Positions 32,995-41,851 are shown, numbered from the stretch's first letter. The stretch: DNA of 64,000 bases from 9FT-COMBO-48-23 sp963754385 (GCA_963754385.1 CAVWGE010000001.1:434001-498000); one strand, 5' to 3'. Notes: generated from the sequence alone by a model not told the origin. Made by a program: numbers and translations.

Positions 32995-34176
32995 ATGAGA
33001 CACGTAAAATATGCAGGATTAGTTATGGCAGTTGTCATTGTCATAATGGTACTTAGCCTAGCCCTGTCCTGTGCGCCGGCTGCGCCAAAACAACCCATAA
33101 AGATAGGGCTACTTTTTGATTATTCTGGCATGGGCGCGGCAGATATACCCTTCCACGAAGACGGAGCAAGACTCAAGCTCGACGAGGTTGGTTGGCAGAT
33201 TGAAGGGAGGAAGATAGAATTGATACCTGCAGACAACGGAGGTGACCCAGTAAAAGGTGTAGAAGCAGTGAAAAAACTGGTAGAAGTAGACAAAGTGGAT
33301 GTCATTATAGGACCGGTTTGGGGTCACGTTGCTTTGGCGATAGCACCTGTTTTGGCACAGTCGAGAACACCCAACATCATTCCTTCGGGACAGACTATGG
33401 GTGTAATACAGGCCGGTGCTGGTAATGAGTTCCTGCTACGAGGAACATTTTCTGGGAACGCCTACTATTCAGGCGTCTATGCCTATGAAGACCGGGGTTA
33501 TCGGACGGCTGTGGTTATGTATGACGATTTTGTAACCGGAGAAATGTTTGTCACAGGTTTCACAAAGCCCTTTGAAGAGAGGGGTGGGACTGTCGTTCAG
33601 ACAGTGAAGCCACCTTTAGGTACTTTCGACTTCGCGCCATATTTAACTGGTATAAAGACAGCCGATGTACTTGCCATGTGGCTCCAACCCCCCGAACTCC
33701 CTCCATTTTACAAGCAATATAATGAATTCGGGCTGAAGATGCCAATAATATATACGAGCGACACGGCGGAAAACGAGCTATGGACAGCAGTTGGTGATTA
33801 TTGTATAGGTACCATCGCTCAGCATGAATATTCTCCGTTCATTGATACTAACACCAACAAACAATTTGTGGAGCTGGCAAAGAAAAAGACTGGTGGAATG
33901 CCCCCGGTTATGTCCTTTCAGGAGGCGGGTTATACAGCTGTAACTGTTTTCTTAGAAGCAGTAAAGGCTACAAAAGGTGATACGACACATGATAAAATCA
34001 TCGAGGCACTGAAAAAGGTTAGTGTCGATACTCCTGAGGGGAAGATTTCCTTTACCAATGAAGGAATGGGGGTTGGAAACGAACTAATTGTGAAAATAGC
34101 CAAAAAAGACGGTAGGTATGAGAAGGAGATTCTCAAAACATACGACCAAGTAGTACGCAAAGCACCTTGGGAATAG
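32995..34176 (+). CDS. LIV-type ABC importer substrate-binding lipoprotein
   Basis: A 393-residue periplasmic-type binding protein (Peripla_BP_6) with a lipoprotein signal: basic start MRHVK, hydrophobic core, and lipobox LALSC with Cys26. Mature start KQPIKIGLLFDYSGMG, then IEGRKIELIPADNGGDPVKG and VDVIIGPVWG fit the branched-chain amino acid/amide/aromatic acid-binding family. It captures the substrate outside the cell for the permeases that follow. Given the enzymes nearby, an organic acid is at least as likely as leucine. Followed by a strong hairpin before livH. Confidence 0.93.
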   Translation: MRHVKYAGLVMAVVIVIMVLSLALSCAPAAPKQPIKIGLLFDYSGMGAADIPFHEDGARLKLDEVGWQIEGRKIELIPADNGGDPVKGVEAVKKLVEVDKVDVIIGPVWGHVALAIAPVLAQSRTPNIIPSGQTMGVIQAGAGNEFLLRGTFSGNAYYSGVYAYEDRGYRTAVVMYDDFVTGEMFVTGFTKPFEERGGTVVQTVKPPLGTFDFAPYLTGIKTADVLAMWLQPPELPPFYKQYNEFGLKMPIIYTSDTAENELWTAVGDYCIGTIAQHEYSPFIDTNTNKQFVELAKKKTGGMPPVMSFQEAGYTAVTVFLEAVKATKGDTTHDKIIEALKKVSVDTPEGKISFTNEGMGVGNELIVKIAKKDGRYEKEILKTYDQVVRKAPWE

Positions 34177-34197
34177 TCGGCCTTGAGCACAATGGAA

Positions 34198-34238
34198 CCT
34201 CACCTGGTAGGGCTAGTTTTCAGCCCTGCCAGGTGAGG
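34198..34238 (+). promoter_or_regulatory. 17-bp hairpin between binding protein and permease
   Basis: CCTCACCTGGTAGGGCT (34198-34214) pairs with 34222-34238, all Watson-Crick but one G-U, around a 7-nt loop. No T-run follows and the next start codon is 9 nt away. Probably an mRNA stabiliser or attenuator that keeps binding-protein mRNA in excess over the permease message. Confidence 0.7.
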
Positions 34239-34246
34239 CATGCGTT

Positions 34247-35104
34247 ATGGAAACAATTTTGCTAAATGTTTTGAATGGCATTACATTTGGCATTATGCTA
34301 TTTCTTATCGCCAGTGGCCTCGCAGTTATATATGGTTTCATGGGGGTTCTCAACCTTGCTCACGGGGTATTTTATATACTCGGGGCATATTTTGGATTAG
34401 CTGCGCTAGTTTATGGTGTTCCCTTTGTCTGGGCAGCTTTGGGTGGTGGAATTGCAGTTGGACTAGTTGGCTTAGTAGTAGAACTGGTATTCTTAAAGCG
34501 CCTACATAAACAGCTTAATGAGCAGGTGTTGCTGACTTTAGGGTTCGTCTACATATTCGCTAATTTGGCTAGGTGGATCTGGGGACCATATGCTAGGGTC
34601 ATTGATGCGCCCGCTATTGTAGCTGGTTCTATCAGTATTGGTAGTGCTTCCTTCCCTGTTTATCGTCTAGTGATGATTGCTGCCGGCCTAGCTCTAGCCG
34701 CGGGTTTATGGTTGTTCACTGGGAAGACTCGAACCGGTTCCATTATTCGAGCTGGGATGGATGATAAGGAAATGACGGCTGGGTTGGGTGTGAACTATGG
34801 TCTGGTTTCCAGTGCCGTTTTCTTCACAGGTACATTTGTGGGCGGGGTTGCCGGCTTTATAGGGCTACCAATCATCCCAGTATACCCTGGTATGGTCTTT
34901 GACATTTTACTTTTGGCACTGATTGTTATCGTTGTTGGTGGAGTCGGACGTATTGAAGGTACCCTATTAGGCGCTGTGGTGATAGGTCTCATCGATTCTC
35001 TTGGAAGAGCCTACTTCCCTGATTTCGCCTACTTTACCATGTATTTAGCTATGATACTCATATTGTTGCTCAAACCCAGCGGTCTGTTAGGGAGGGGAAA
35101 ATAA
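34247..35104 (+). CDS. livH: LIV-type ABC permease LivH
   Basis: A 285-residue inner-membrane subunit with about eight helices. LivH landmarks: LNGITFGIMLFLIASGLAVIYGFMGVLNLAHG near the start and GGVGRIEGTLLGAVVIG near the end (the loop contacting the ATPase). It forms the channel with LivM. The start lies just after the 34198-34238 hairpin. Confidence 0.93.
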   Translation: METILLNVLNGITFGIMLFLIASGLAVIYGFMGVLNLAHGVFYILGAYFGLAALVYGVPFVWAALGGGIAVGLVGLVVELVFLKRLHKQLNEQVLLTLGFVYIFANLARWIWGPYARVIDAPAIVAGSISIGSASFPVYRLVMIAAGLALAAGLWLFTGKTRTGSIIRAGMDDKEMTAGLGVNYGLVSSAVFFTGTFVGGVAGFIGLPIIPVYPGMVFDILLLALIVIVVGGVGRIEGTLLGAVVIGLIDSLGRAYFPDFAYFTMYLAMILILLLKPSGLLGRGK

Positions 35105-35109
35105 AAAAG

Positions 35110-36117
35110 ATGGGAGAGGCGAACGACAACACTGCAAAACGGGCATGGCTGACAGGGCGACTCAATCGCATTGCGTACATTATTATCGGACTGTTCTTTG
35201 TAATATTACCTTTATTTATGCCCCACTATCTTCAAGGTATTATGACCAAAGCCATTATCTTTGCAGTCTTTGCTATGAGCCTAAACCTGCTCATTGGATA
35301 TGCAGGCCTTTTCTCACTAGGACATGCCGCCTACTTTGGTGTAGCAGCTTACACTAGTAGTATACTAACGGTGCGCTATGGTGTTGAGAGCTTCTGGCTG
35401 GCTGCCCCAGCTGGCATTTTGATGGCAGTGCTTGTTGCTGGCGCGTTTGGTTTCATTGCGCTTCGACTATCTGGTGTATACTTCTTACTGATTACTCTTG
35501 CTCTTGGTCAATTGCTTTATAGTGTTGCCTTGAAGTGGCAAACAATGACCGGAGGTACTAATGGCCTTATAAGTGTGGGCTATCCGGATCTGGGCTTGCC
35601 ATGGATTACAATGAATGACCTGTCTTTTTATTACTTGGCTTTTGCCATTCTTGTTATCAGCCTTTTCTTGTTATATCGGTTGATTGAGTCTCCATTTGGA
35701 GTTGCTCTACAAGGTATCCGCGAAAGTGAAACTCGAATGCGCAGCCTAGGCTATAATACTTGGCTGTACAAATATATCGCCTTTGTTATTGCCGGACTGT
35801 TTGCCGGGGTGGCTGGCATACTATTTGGATATTATAGTACTGTTCTAGTTCCTACAGATATGGGTGTCCTCACTTCTACTCTGGTATTGCTTATGGTAAT
35901 AATAGGGGGTAGTCGAGTTTTTTGGGGACCGGTCACTGGAGCTATATTGATAACATTCATAGTACATTATTCGAGCATTTACACTCCTGAACGCTGGCCT
36001 CTAATTCTAGGTTCTCTCTTTGTTTTAGCTGTTATGTTTCTTCGAGGCGGGATTAGCAAATATCTACTGAAACTATGGAAGAGGTTAGAGTACCGCTATG
36101 GAAGCATTAAGAGTTGA
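35110..36117 (+). CDS. livM: LIV-type ABC permease LivM
   Basis: A 335-residue membrane subunit with FAVFAMSLNLLIGYAGLFSLGHAAYFGV and the EAA-like IRESETRMRSLGYN plus GGSRVFWGPVTGA. About nine to ten helices. Six nt after livH and overlapping livG by 20 nt, so the importer genes are translationally linked. Confidence 0.93.
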   Translation: MGEANDNTAKRAWLTGRLNRIAYIIIGLFFVILPLFMPHYLQGIMTKAIIFAVFAMSLNLLIGYAGLFSLGHAAYFGVAAYTSSILTVRYGVESFWLAAPAGILMAVLVAGAFGFIALRLSGVYFLLITLALGQLLYSVALKWQTMTGGTNGLISVGYPDLGLPWITMNDLSFYYLAFAILVISLFLLYRLIESPFGVALQGIRESETRMRSLGYNTWLYKYIAFVIAGLFAGVAGILFGYYSTVLVPTDMGVLTSTLVLLMVIIGGSRVFWGPVTGAILITFIVHYSSIYTPERWPLILGSLFVLAVMFLRGGISKYLLKLWKRLEYRYGSIKS

Positions 36118-36850
36118 AGGTTTATGCAAAAACTACGGTGGAGTTCGCGCACTAACAAACATCTGTTTCAGTATTAAAGTTGGAGAACGTCTGGCAATTA
36201 TTGGACCTAATGGAGCAGGGAAAACAACCCTTTTTAACATCCTCGATGGTCAGTTAAGTGCTGATGATGGCCAGTTTTCTTTCTTCGGGCAAGACATTAG
36301 TTTTCTGCCCACATACGTCCGTACCCGTCTTGGCCTGGTTCGCTCTTTCCAATTAACGACCCTTTTTCCCAATCTCACAGTTCTTAATAATACTATGCTG
36401 GCTATTCACGGTATCTTGCCATCACGTTTTGAAATGTTTCGCCCAATTATTTCATATAAAGATCTTTACGATAAGGCTCACGAACTGCTTGACTCGATGG
36501 ACTTATGGCGAAGAAGAGACGAGCTAGTCGAAGCAATATCTTATGGAGAGCAACGTAAGTTAGAAATTGCTCTATGTCTGGCTGCAAAACCCAAACTATT
36601 GCTGCTCGATGAACCCAGTTGTGGGTTAACCACTGACGAAAGCAAGGATATTAGCACTCGTATCCGTGACTTGGGAACTGATATTACAGTAATTCTCATC
36701 GCTCACGACATAGACTTAGTGTTTGATGTTGCTGAGCGAATTATTGTCCTCCACCATGGCGAAATCGTAGCCGATGGAACATGTGATGAAATCCAGTGTA
36801 ACTCATTGGTTAAAGAAATATATATGGGAAGTGAGGCAACTGTGGAATAA
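36098..36850 (+). CDS. livG: LIV-type ABC ATPase LivG
   Basis: A 250-residue ATPase: Walker A GPNGAGKTT, signature SYGEQRKLEIALCL, Walker B LLLLDEPSCGL, switch His in IAHDIDL. The LSGGQ position reads SYGEQ, normal for LivG. It pairs with LivF. Start lies inside the livM 3' end. Confidence 0.94.
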   Translation: MEALRVEGLCKNYGGVRALTNICFSIKVGERLAIIGPNGAGKTTLFNILDGQLSADDGQFSFFGQDISFLPTYVRTRLGLVRSFQLTTLFPNLTVLNNTMLAIHGILPSRFEMFRPIISYKDLYDKAHELLDSMDLWRRRDELVEAISYGEQRKLEIALCLAAKPKLLLLDEPSCGLTTDESKDISTRIRDLGTDITVILIAHDIDLVFDVAERIIVLHHGEIVADGTCDEIQCNSLVKEIYMGSEATVE

Positions 36851-37554
36851 TGTTAAAGCTGGTTGATATCCATACTTATTATGGGGAAAGCTACGTCCTT
36901 CAGGGTGTTTCACTGGAGGTCAAGGAGGGTTCTGTAGTAGGTCTCTTGGGACGTAATGGCATGGGTAAAACAACCACAATCAGGTCCATAATGAGCTTCA
37001 CTCCGCCACGCCGGGGTGCAATATATTTCAAGGGAGAGAATATCGCTGGAATGCAACCGCACCGGATTGCCCAAATGGGCATTGGTCTAATTCCGCAGGG
37101 AAGGCGTATTTTCCCATCGTTGAGTGTTGAAGAAAACCTTATCATGGCAGCACGCGGAGGAGACAAAATTGGTGCTTGGACATTAGACCGAATGTATTCC
37201 CTTTTCCCAATACTCAAGGAACGAGCTAGGTACAAGGGCAATCTCCTAAGTGGTGGTGAACAGCAGATGCTGACTATCGGCCGAGCCTTAATGACTAATC
37301 CAGAATTGCTTTTGATGGATGAGCCTTCAGAGGGACTAGCTCCTATAATCGTTCAACAAGTTGGCAGGATTATTAGTCAACTCAAAGAGAGCGGCCTTTC
37401 TATTTTATTGGTAGAGCAGAACCTCCCCATGGTTGTTGGGCTAGCCGACTACGTGTATATTATAAGTAAAGGCGCATTAGTGTACCAGTCTACAGTGGAA
37501 GAATTAAGAGATAATGAAGAAGTTAAAGCCAAATACCTTGGTGTAACTGGCTGA
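36850..37554 (+). CDS. livF: LIV-type ABC ATPase LivF
   Basis: A 234-residue ATPase with Walker A GRNGMGKTT, signature LSGGEQQMLTIGRAL, Walker B LLLMDEPSEGLAP, and VEQNL at the switch. The start codon shares one base with the livG stop (TAATG). Completes the five-gene importer. Confidence 0.94.
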   Translation: MLKLVDIHTYYGESYVLQGVSLEVKEGSVVGLLGRNGMGKTTTIRSIMSFTPPRRGAIYFKGENIAGMQPHRIAQMGIGLIPQGRRIFPSLSVEENLIMAARGGDKIGAWTLDRMYSLFPILKERARYKGNLLSGGEQQMLTIGRALMTNPELLLMDEPSEGLAPIIVQQVGRIISQLKESGLSILLVEQNLPMVVGLADYVYIISKGALVYQSTVEELRDNEEVKAKYLGVTG

Positions 37555-37823
37555 GAGAGCCGGTTATAGGCACTCATCTGTACCGGCCATAACATGCTTA
37601 AGCTATTCGGAATATGGAAATATGGATTACTCAAACAGGTACTTTAGACTAAAGGTTAATTTAATAAAGCAGCATGGCTCAAAAAAGCCTTGGATTCAAA
37701 GCTAAAGGGAGGACAAAATAAAACATGGTTAAAACATAAGTTTAGGGTCAGTATCTTTAGTAGCACAAAGCCAAATGTTGACTCAAACCAGGAGCACGAA
37801 TAAACAGCAAAGGAGGTGTAAAT

Positions 37824-39248
37824 ATGGCGGTAGATTTAAGTGTTGAGATCAAAACTAACAGGGGGTCACTGGTCTTAAGGAATCCTCTCCTCCCAGGCTC
37901 TTCGGAGGTAGCAGGGGACGAAATCACTATTAGAAGGTGCATTGAGAATGGTGTTGGGGGAATCGTAACAAAGTCAGTCGGCCACCTGTCTTCACCCGGT
38001 CCGGCCGTAGTCACAAGCAAACCATGGGCATTTCCTCTTGATAGATTTGGGCGTCAATATAGAGGGGCCTGGTTAATGCAGGCGGGGTATTTTGCGGAGG
38101 AAGAAAACTTTGAAAAAATAATTGAGAAAGCTGTACCCAAATGGTATAAGATATGCCACGATGCGGGAGTACCATTGATAAACAGCATACTCGAACTTGG
38201 CTGGGGAATGGAGACTCATGATATAGCAGAATTGTGGGCACGAATAGCGAAGATGTTGGGTGAGGCTGGTTCCGATGCTATTGAATTGGATGCATCTTGC
38301 CCAGCGTCAAAAGTAGTCTATGGTAAGGGGGATCAGCCCATTCTTGCCTCAGAGGAGCTATGGGCAGATGAAAAATTTGCCCGCAGGATTATTAATAGAG
38401 TGATGAATGTTACAAGGGTGCCAATTGGAGCAAAAATGTCTCTCTACCATAACCCGGTGGCTCTCCACGCGAAAGCTTGGGCAGATGAAGGCCTTAACTT
38501 TCTTTCCGGCCATAATGTATTGCCATCTGCAGGCGTGTTTATAGATGTAGAAAGGGAAGAGGTTTATGGTACGCCGGGAGAATCTATGTATGCCGCTGGT
38601 CCGACCATGGTACCGTTAAGCCTGAATAGGCTGTCATATGTTTTAAGAGTAGTTGACATACCTGTAATAGGAAGTGCAGGTATTTTTAAGGCGAGCGATG
38701 TAATTCAATATTTGTTGTTGGGATGTACTGCGGTTCAGGTAACTAGTGCAGCTTATTACAAAGGTCACAAAGTATACAAGGAATTACTTGAGGGCTTAGA
38801 GGATTGGATGAAGAGACATGGCTACACAAGGATAGACCAATTCCGAGGGAAGCTGCTAGAGGAGGCATCATGTCTCCGGTCTGAGTGGGAAGAGAAGTAC
38901 GGTTATAAGATGCAGCCTTATGAGAAGGGCAAGGAATTTAAGTATCTACTTACGGGCGGCAGAAGTCCGTCTCCTGTAGTTCCAAGGTTTGATACGGAGA
39001 AATGCACTTTGTGTGGTGCATGCGATGATACATGTCTGTATGGAGTAATTAAGCTTGATAAAGAAAGGGAAACATTGAACATAAACGACAACCTTTGTAT
39101 GGGTTGCGGCATGTGCATTGGGATATGTCCGAATAATCCCGGTGCACTTTGGCTAGAAGATAAGAGAACAGGGGAAGTGGTATGGGATGGGGTAGGGATG
39201 GTAAAGAGCTTTAAGAAGAAGGAAGTTGGGGGGTATTCATTGGCTTAG
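37824..39248 (+). CDS. PreA-like flavin/2x[4Fe-4S] oxidoreductase
   Basis: A 474-residue fusion. Residues 1-330 form a dihydroorotate-dehydrogenase-type TIM barrel (NPLLPGSSEVAGD, ELDASCP with a catalytic-type Cys, GSAGIFKASDVIQYLLLGCTAVQV); residues about 385-445 carry two [4Fe-4S] ferredoxin motifs (CTLCGACDDTC and CMGCGMCIGICPN). This resembles the PreA half of dihydropyrimidine dehydrogenase, which reduces a double bond using ferredoxin-type electrons, but a PreT partner is absent. In this cluster it may reduce or oxidise a cyclic or unsaturated intermediate. AAGGAGGTG precedes the ATG. Confidence 0.85.
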   Translation: MAVDLSVEIKTNRGSLVLRNPLLPGSSEVAGDEITIRRCIENGVGGIVTKSVGHLSSPGPAVVTSKPWAFPLDRFGRQYRGAWLMQAGYFAEEENFEKIIEKAVPKWYKICHDAGVPLINSILELGWGMETHDIAELWARIAKMLGEAGSDAIELDASCPASKVVYGKGDQPILASEELWADEKFARRIINRVMNVTRVPIGAKMSLYHNPVALHAKAWADEGLNFLSGHNVLPSAGVFIDVEREEVYGTPGESMYAAGPTMVPLSLNRLSYVLRVVDIPVIGSAGIFKASDVIQYLLLGCTAVQVTSAAYYKGHKVYKELLEGLEDWMKRHGYTRIDQFRGKLLEEASCLRSEWEEKYGYKMQPYEKGKEFKYLLTGGRSPSPVVPRFDTEKCTLCGACDDTCLYGVIKLDKERETLNINDNLCMGCGMCIGICPNNPGALWLEDKRTGEVVWDGVGMVKSFKKKEVGGYSLA

Positions 39249-39510
39249 GTTTTGCTCAACAATAATTTTCTTATTATTAGGCTTTTCTAAAGGGATAAAG
39301 ACGAGGCAGAGGTAGCCTGCCCCCCAACAATTATGCCAATTGTCAAGCCCTGCTGGATTCCACTTTTTGAGTCCCTGTTCAATAAACGTGCTGAACAATA
39401 GTCAGTTTTGTTCAGGCTTGTAGCTGAGCCGCTATTTAGTTACAAAGAACTTATTTTCAACAAGCCCCGGCAATTCATTATCTTTTTACGTCTAAATCCC
39501 CTTAAATGGC
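39249..39510. other. Intergenic region upstream of the lexA promoter
   Basis: No gene seen. A short AT-rich inverted repeat (AATAATTTTCTTATTATT near 39260-39278) follows the PreA-like gene and might end its transcript. Confidence 0.35.
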
Positions 39511-39539
39511 TTGACAAATGACTAAAAAGTGTGTACACT
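39511..39539 (+). promoter_or_regulatory. lexA promoter
   Basis: TTGACA (39511-39516), 17-nt spacer, TACACT (39534-39539) directly preceded by TG. A near-consensus sigma-70 promoter; start expected near 39546. Confidence 0.75.
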
Positions 39540-39547
39540 TGTTTGTA

Positions 39548-39574
39548 GAACATTGGTTTGTAAAACATGTGTTT
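39548..39574 (+). promoter_or_regulatory. Two LexA operator-like boxes
   Basis: GAAC-ATTG-GTTT (39548-39559) and AAAC-ATGT-GTTT (39563-39574) resemble the Gram-positive SOS box GAAC-N4-GTTC and lie just after the -10, with centres 15 bp apart. LexA bound there would block its own transcription. Confidence 0.6.
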
Positions 39575-39594
39575 AAAGACATAAGGGAATTCGG

Positions 39595-40221
39595 ATGAGA
39601 AAACCCGGAGTAAGTGAAACAAGGCAGCGGATATGGAAGTTTATCCGTGAATTTTTTGAAGACAGAGGTTATGCACCTACGGTTAGAGATATCCTGAAGG
39701 GGTGCAATATAAGCTCAACGGCAGTCGTTCAACATCATCTGAATATACTGGAGAGAGAGGGTCACATTCATCGGGATCCAGAAGTTTTCAGAAGCATACA
39801 GCTACTTGATAGAAAGAATACTGTTAGAGTGCCGCTCTTAGGCTACATTGCCGCAGGCGAACCAATCCCCGTGCCAGATTCTGAGACATGGAAAAACGAG
39901 GCTGTAGAAACGTTAGAGCTAACTGCGGAGCTTGTTCAAGGAAAGGAAGTCTATGCCTTACGAGTGAAAGGGCTTTCTATGATTGACGCTCTGATTGATG
40001 ACGGCGACGTTGTTTTGATGGAGCTGGCGAATACTGCCGATGATGGAGATATGGTTGCTGTCTGGCTAAAAGACAAACAGGAGGTAACTCTGAAGAGGCT
40101 CTTTAGGGAGCAACAGATGATTCGCCTTCAGCCGTCTAACTCTCAGATGGAACCACTCTATGTAAATCCCGAGAATATGGAGGTTCAGGGAAAGGTTGTC
40201 GGGGTTATCAGAAAGCTATGA
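39595..40221 (+). CDS. lexA: LexA repressor
   Basis: SOS repressor of 208 residues. An N-terminal winged helix-turn-helix (about 1-65, YAPTVRDILKGCNISSTAVV), the self-cleavage site Ala87-Gly88 (GYIAAGEPIP), and the protease dyad Ser128 (VKGLSMID) and Lys167 (EVTLKRLF) are all present, so RecA-stimulated cleavage should work. The recognition helix sequence ISSTAVVQHHL differs from Bacillus LexA, so the operator may differ somewhat. Confidence 0.95.
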   Translation: MRKPGVSETRQRIWKFIREFFEDRGYAPTVRDILKGCNISSTAVVQHHLNILEREGHIHRDPEVFRSIQLLDRKNTVRVPLLGYIAAGEPIPVPDSETWKNEAVETLELTAELVQGKEVYALRVKGLSMIDALIDDGDVVLMELANTADDGDMVAVWLKDKQEVTLKRLFREQQMIRLQPSNSQMEPLYVNPENMEVQGKVVGVIRKL

Positions 40222-40276
40222 GGAGAGAATAAGAGGCGATGGTTGCCTTTATTCAAATAAATTGCGGAGGTTAGAA

Positions 40277-40531
40277 ATGGCTAAACTGCTTGAAAAACCA
40301 GAAGAGCTAAGAGTAACTGCTAATATTGAGGGCACACCACTAACCGTTACCAGAAATGGCAAGGCAGAGCGTGTGACCAGAATATATCAGCAGTGGCAGG
40401 TATCGGAACAGCTCTTTGAACAGGAGATTCTAAAGAGTTACTTTAGGGTTAGGACAAGTAAAGGCGTTATTTGCGATATTTATCGCGATACTTCGTCCAA
40501 TTCCTGGTATTTGGGCCGAGTTCATGATTAG
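40277..40531 (+). CDS. DUF6504-like small protein
   Basis: An 84-residue protein with the pattern V(x)RNGKAERVTRIYQQW near the middle and YFRVRTSKGVICDIYRD...WYLGRVHD at the end, which resembles the DUF6504 domain often found near LexA or translesion polymerase genes. The frame is open to 40196 inside lexA, but GCGGAGG sits 7 nt before the ATG at 40277. It follows lexA by 55 nt and is probably in the same SOS-regulated transcript. Confidence 0.72.
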   Translation: MAKLLEKPEELRVTANIEGTPLTVTRNGKAERVTRIYQQWQVSEQLFEQEILKSYFRVRTSKGVICDIYRDTSSNSWYLGRVHD

Positions 40532-40615
40532 AGCTTGAATTTGCGAATAAAAGCTAGCATTTTTTCTAAACCGTAAGTTGATGCTATTGATTAAAGGGAG
40601 GAGAATTATTCAGCG

Positions 40616-40888
40616 ATGCAGGCAGTAAGAGACACAGTCCAATGTTCGAGATGTGGTTGTATTGCTTTACCTGATGCCACAAAATGCCCGAAATGCGGTG
40701 CCTCATATAATGGCAATGGGGCAAAAGAGGCAGTTAGTGCTATTAGCTATCTTTCAAGCCCGTTGATGGAGGATGCCGATACTAAAGTAGTGCGGGCTTA
40801 CTATCAGCTAACGTGCAGCCGTCATGGCAAGATATATGTCAAAGCCACAGTAATTGGCTCTCCTATCAAATGTCCCTTCTGCAAGTAG
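40616..40888 (+). CDS. Small zinc-ribbon protein
   Basis: A 90-residue protein with two CxxC pairs at the N-terminus (CSRCGC...CPKCGASY), a variable middle, and a C-terminal half with CSRHGKIY and CPFCK that could form a second metal site. GGGAGGAG lies upstream of the ATG. No family assigned. Third gene after lexA, 85 nt downstream of the DUF6504-like gene. Confidence 0.65.
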   Translation: MQAVRDTVQCSRCGCIALPDATKCPKCGASYNGNGAKEAVSAISYLSSPLMEDADTKVVRAYYQLTCSRHGKIYVKATVIGSPIKCPFCK

Positions 40889-40963
40889 GTGTGGGTGCAG
40901 CATAGAAAAACCCCCAAGGCACGCCTTAAGGTATTATGCTTTGCTAAGTTGGTTAATTTGCGG

Positions 40964-40982
40964 TATCCCGCTAAGCGGGATA
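40964..40982 (-). terminator. Hairpin after tRNA-Pro
   Basis: TATCCCGC and GCGGGATA form an 8-bp stem with a 3-nt loop just past the tRNA 3' end. No T-run, so it may serve in 3' processing rather than termination. Confidence 0.35.
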
Positions 40983-40989
40983 TGGGAAA

Positions 40990-41062
40990 TCGGGGTGAGA
41001 GGATTTGAACCTCCGACCTCATGGTCCCAAACCATGCGCGCTAGCCACTGCGCTACACCCCG
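40990..41062 (-). tRNA. tRNA-Pro(TGG)
   Basis: Acceptor CGGGGTG/CACCCCG, D arm GCGC/GCGC, anticodon arm CATGG-TTTGGGA-CCATG (TGG), T loop TTCAAAT, discriminator A. CCA is not encoded. Confidence 0.94.
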
Positions 41063-41130
41063 CAGCGAAAAGTATAGTTTAACTAGTTTGATATAGTCAA
41101 GGAATTAGTGCAGGCTTTTAATTGCTATGG

Positions 41131-41850
41131 CTATTTGCAGGTGGGGCAGATATCGAAGAAATCATCAGGTAGATTCCACTTTTTTCTGATGTATTCTAAT
41201 TGCTTTTCCGGTGCCCAATAATTCCCGCAGACTTTACACTTCTTGAGCTTGAATTCTACTTTCCAGTTGTATATTATTCTGGTGTCTCCTTTGTCCTCCA
41301 TTTTTATGGCGCCGGTTGGGCATATGTAGTAACAAGAACCACAGCCAATGCAAGCTGTGGCTGGCTCAAGGAAAGGAGAAGCAGGCTCTTTGGTTATGCC
41401 TCGATTGACCAAGCTAATAGCGCTTACACCAACAACTTGCTCGCAGGCTCTGACACACAAGCCGCACACAATACAGTCATTGTCTTCTAGATATTCAGGT
41501 TTGAATGATGGCTGCTCAATACCCATCTGCAAAGCTAATTCTTTTATCACCTTGTTCTTAGAGCACCGTGCCAGAAGCAACTCCAATAGCATCTTGCGAT
41601 TACTTATAACCCTGGGCGAGCCGGTTTTAACCTCCAAACCTTCTTCTACCGGGTAAAGGCAAGAGGTGACTATTTTCGTCCGCTTCCCCTTTGAAATCTC
41701 CACGATACACAGCCTGCAGGCGCCGTATGGCTCTATAGCTTCATGGTGGCACAAGGTGGGTATATCAATGCCGTTTTCTCTGGCTACCTGAAGTATCGTC
41801 TGCCCTTCTTCAGCCTTAAGTTCACGGCCATCAATATTGAGAGTTATCAT
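41131..41850 (-). CDS. NuoG/HoxU-like iron-sulfur subunit
   Basis: A 239-residue electron-transfer subunit. Residues 1-75 form a [2Fe-2S] ferredoxin (PTLCHHEAIEPYGACRLC and a Cys in TSCLYP), about 125-185 two [4Fe-4S] motifs (CIVCGLCVRAC and CIGCGSCYYIC), and the C-terminus adds a Cys4 site (CKVCGNYW...CPTCK). It corresponds to the N-terminal part of NuoG without the molybdopterin-like domain, as in HoxU. Last of six genes starting at porGD; 1 nt after the NuoF-like gene. Probable role: carry electrons between ferredoxin/PFOR and the NAD site. Confidence 0.86.
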   Translation of the reverse strand: MITLNIDGRELKAEEGQTILQVARENGIDIPTLCHHEAIEPYGACRLCIVEISKGKRTKIVTSCLYPVEEGLEVKTGSPRVISNRKMLLELLLARCSKNKVIKELALQMGIEQPSFKPEYLEDNDCIVCGLCVRACEQVVGVSAISLVNRGITKEPASPFLEPATACIGCGSCYYICPTGAIKMEDKGDTRIIYNWKVEFKLKKCKVCGNYWAPEKQLEYIRKKWNLPDDFFDICPTCK

Positions 41851-41851
41851 C

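Noticed and set aside
40196..40276. N-terminal extension of the DUF6504-like gene into lexA
   Set aside because: Internal ATG at 40277 has a GGAGG site and matches the conserved start.
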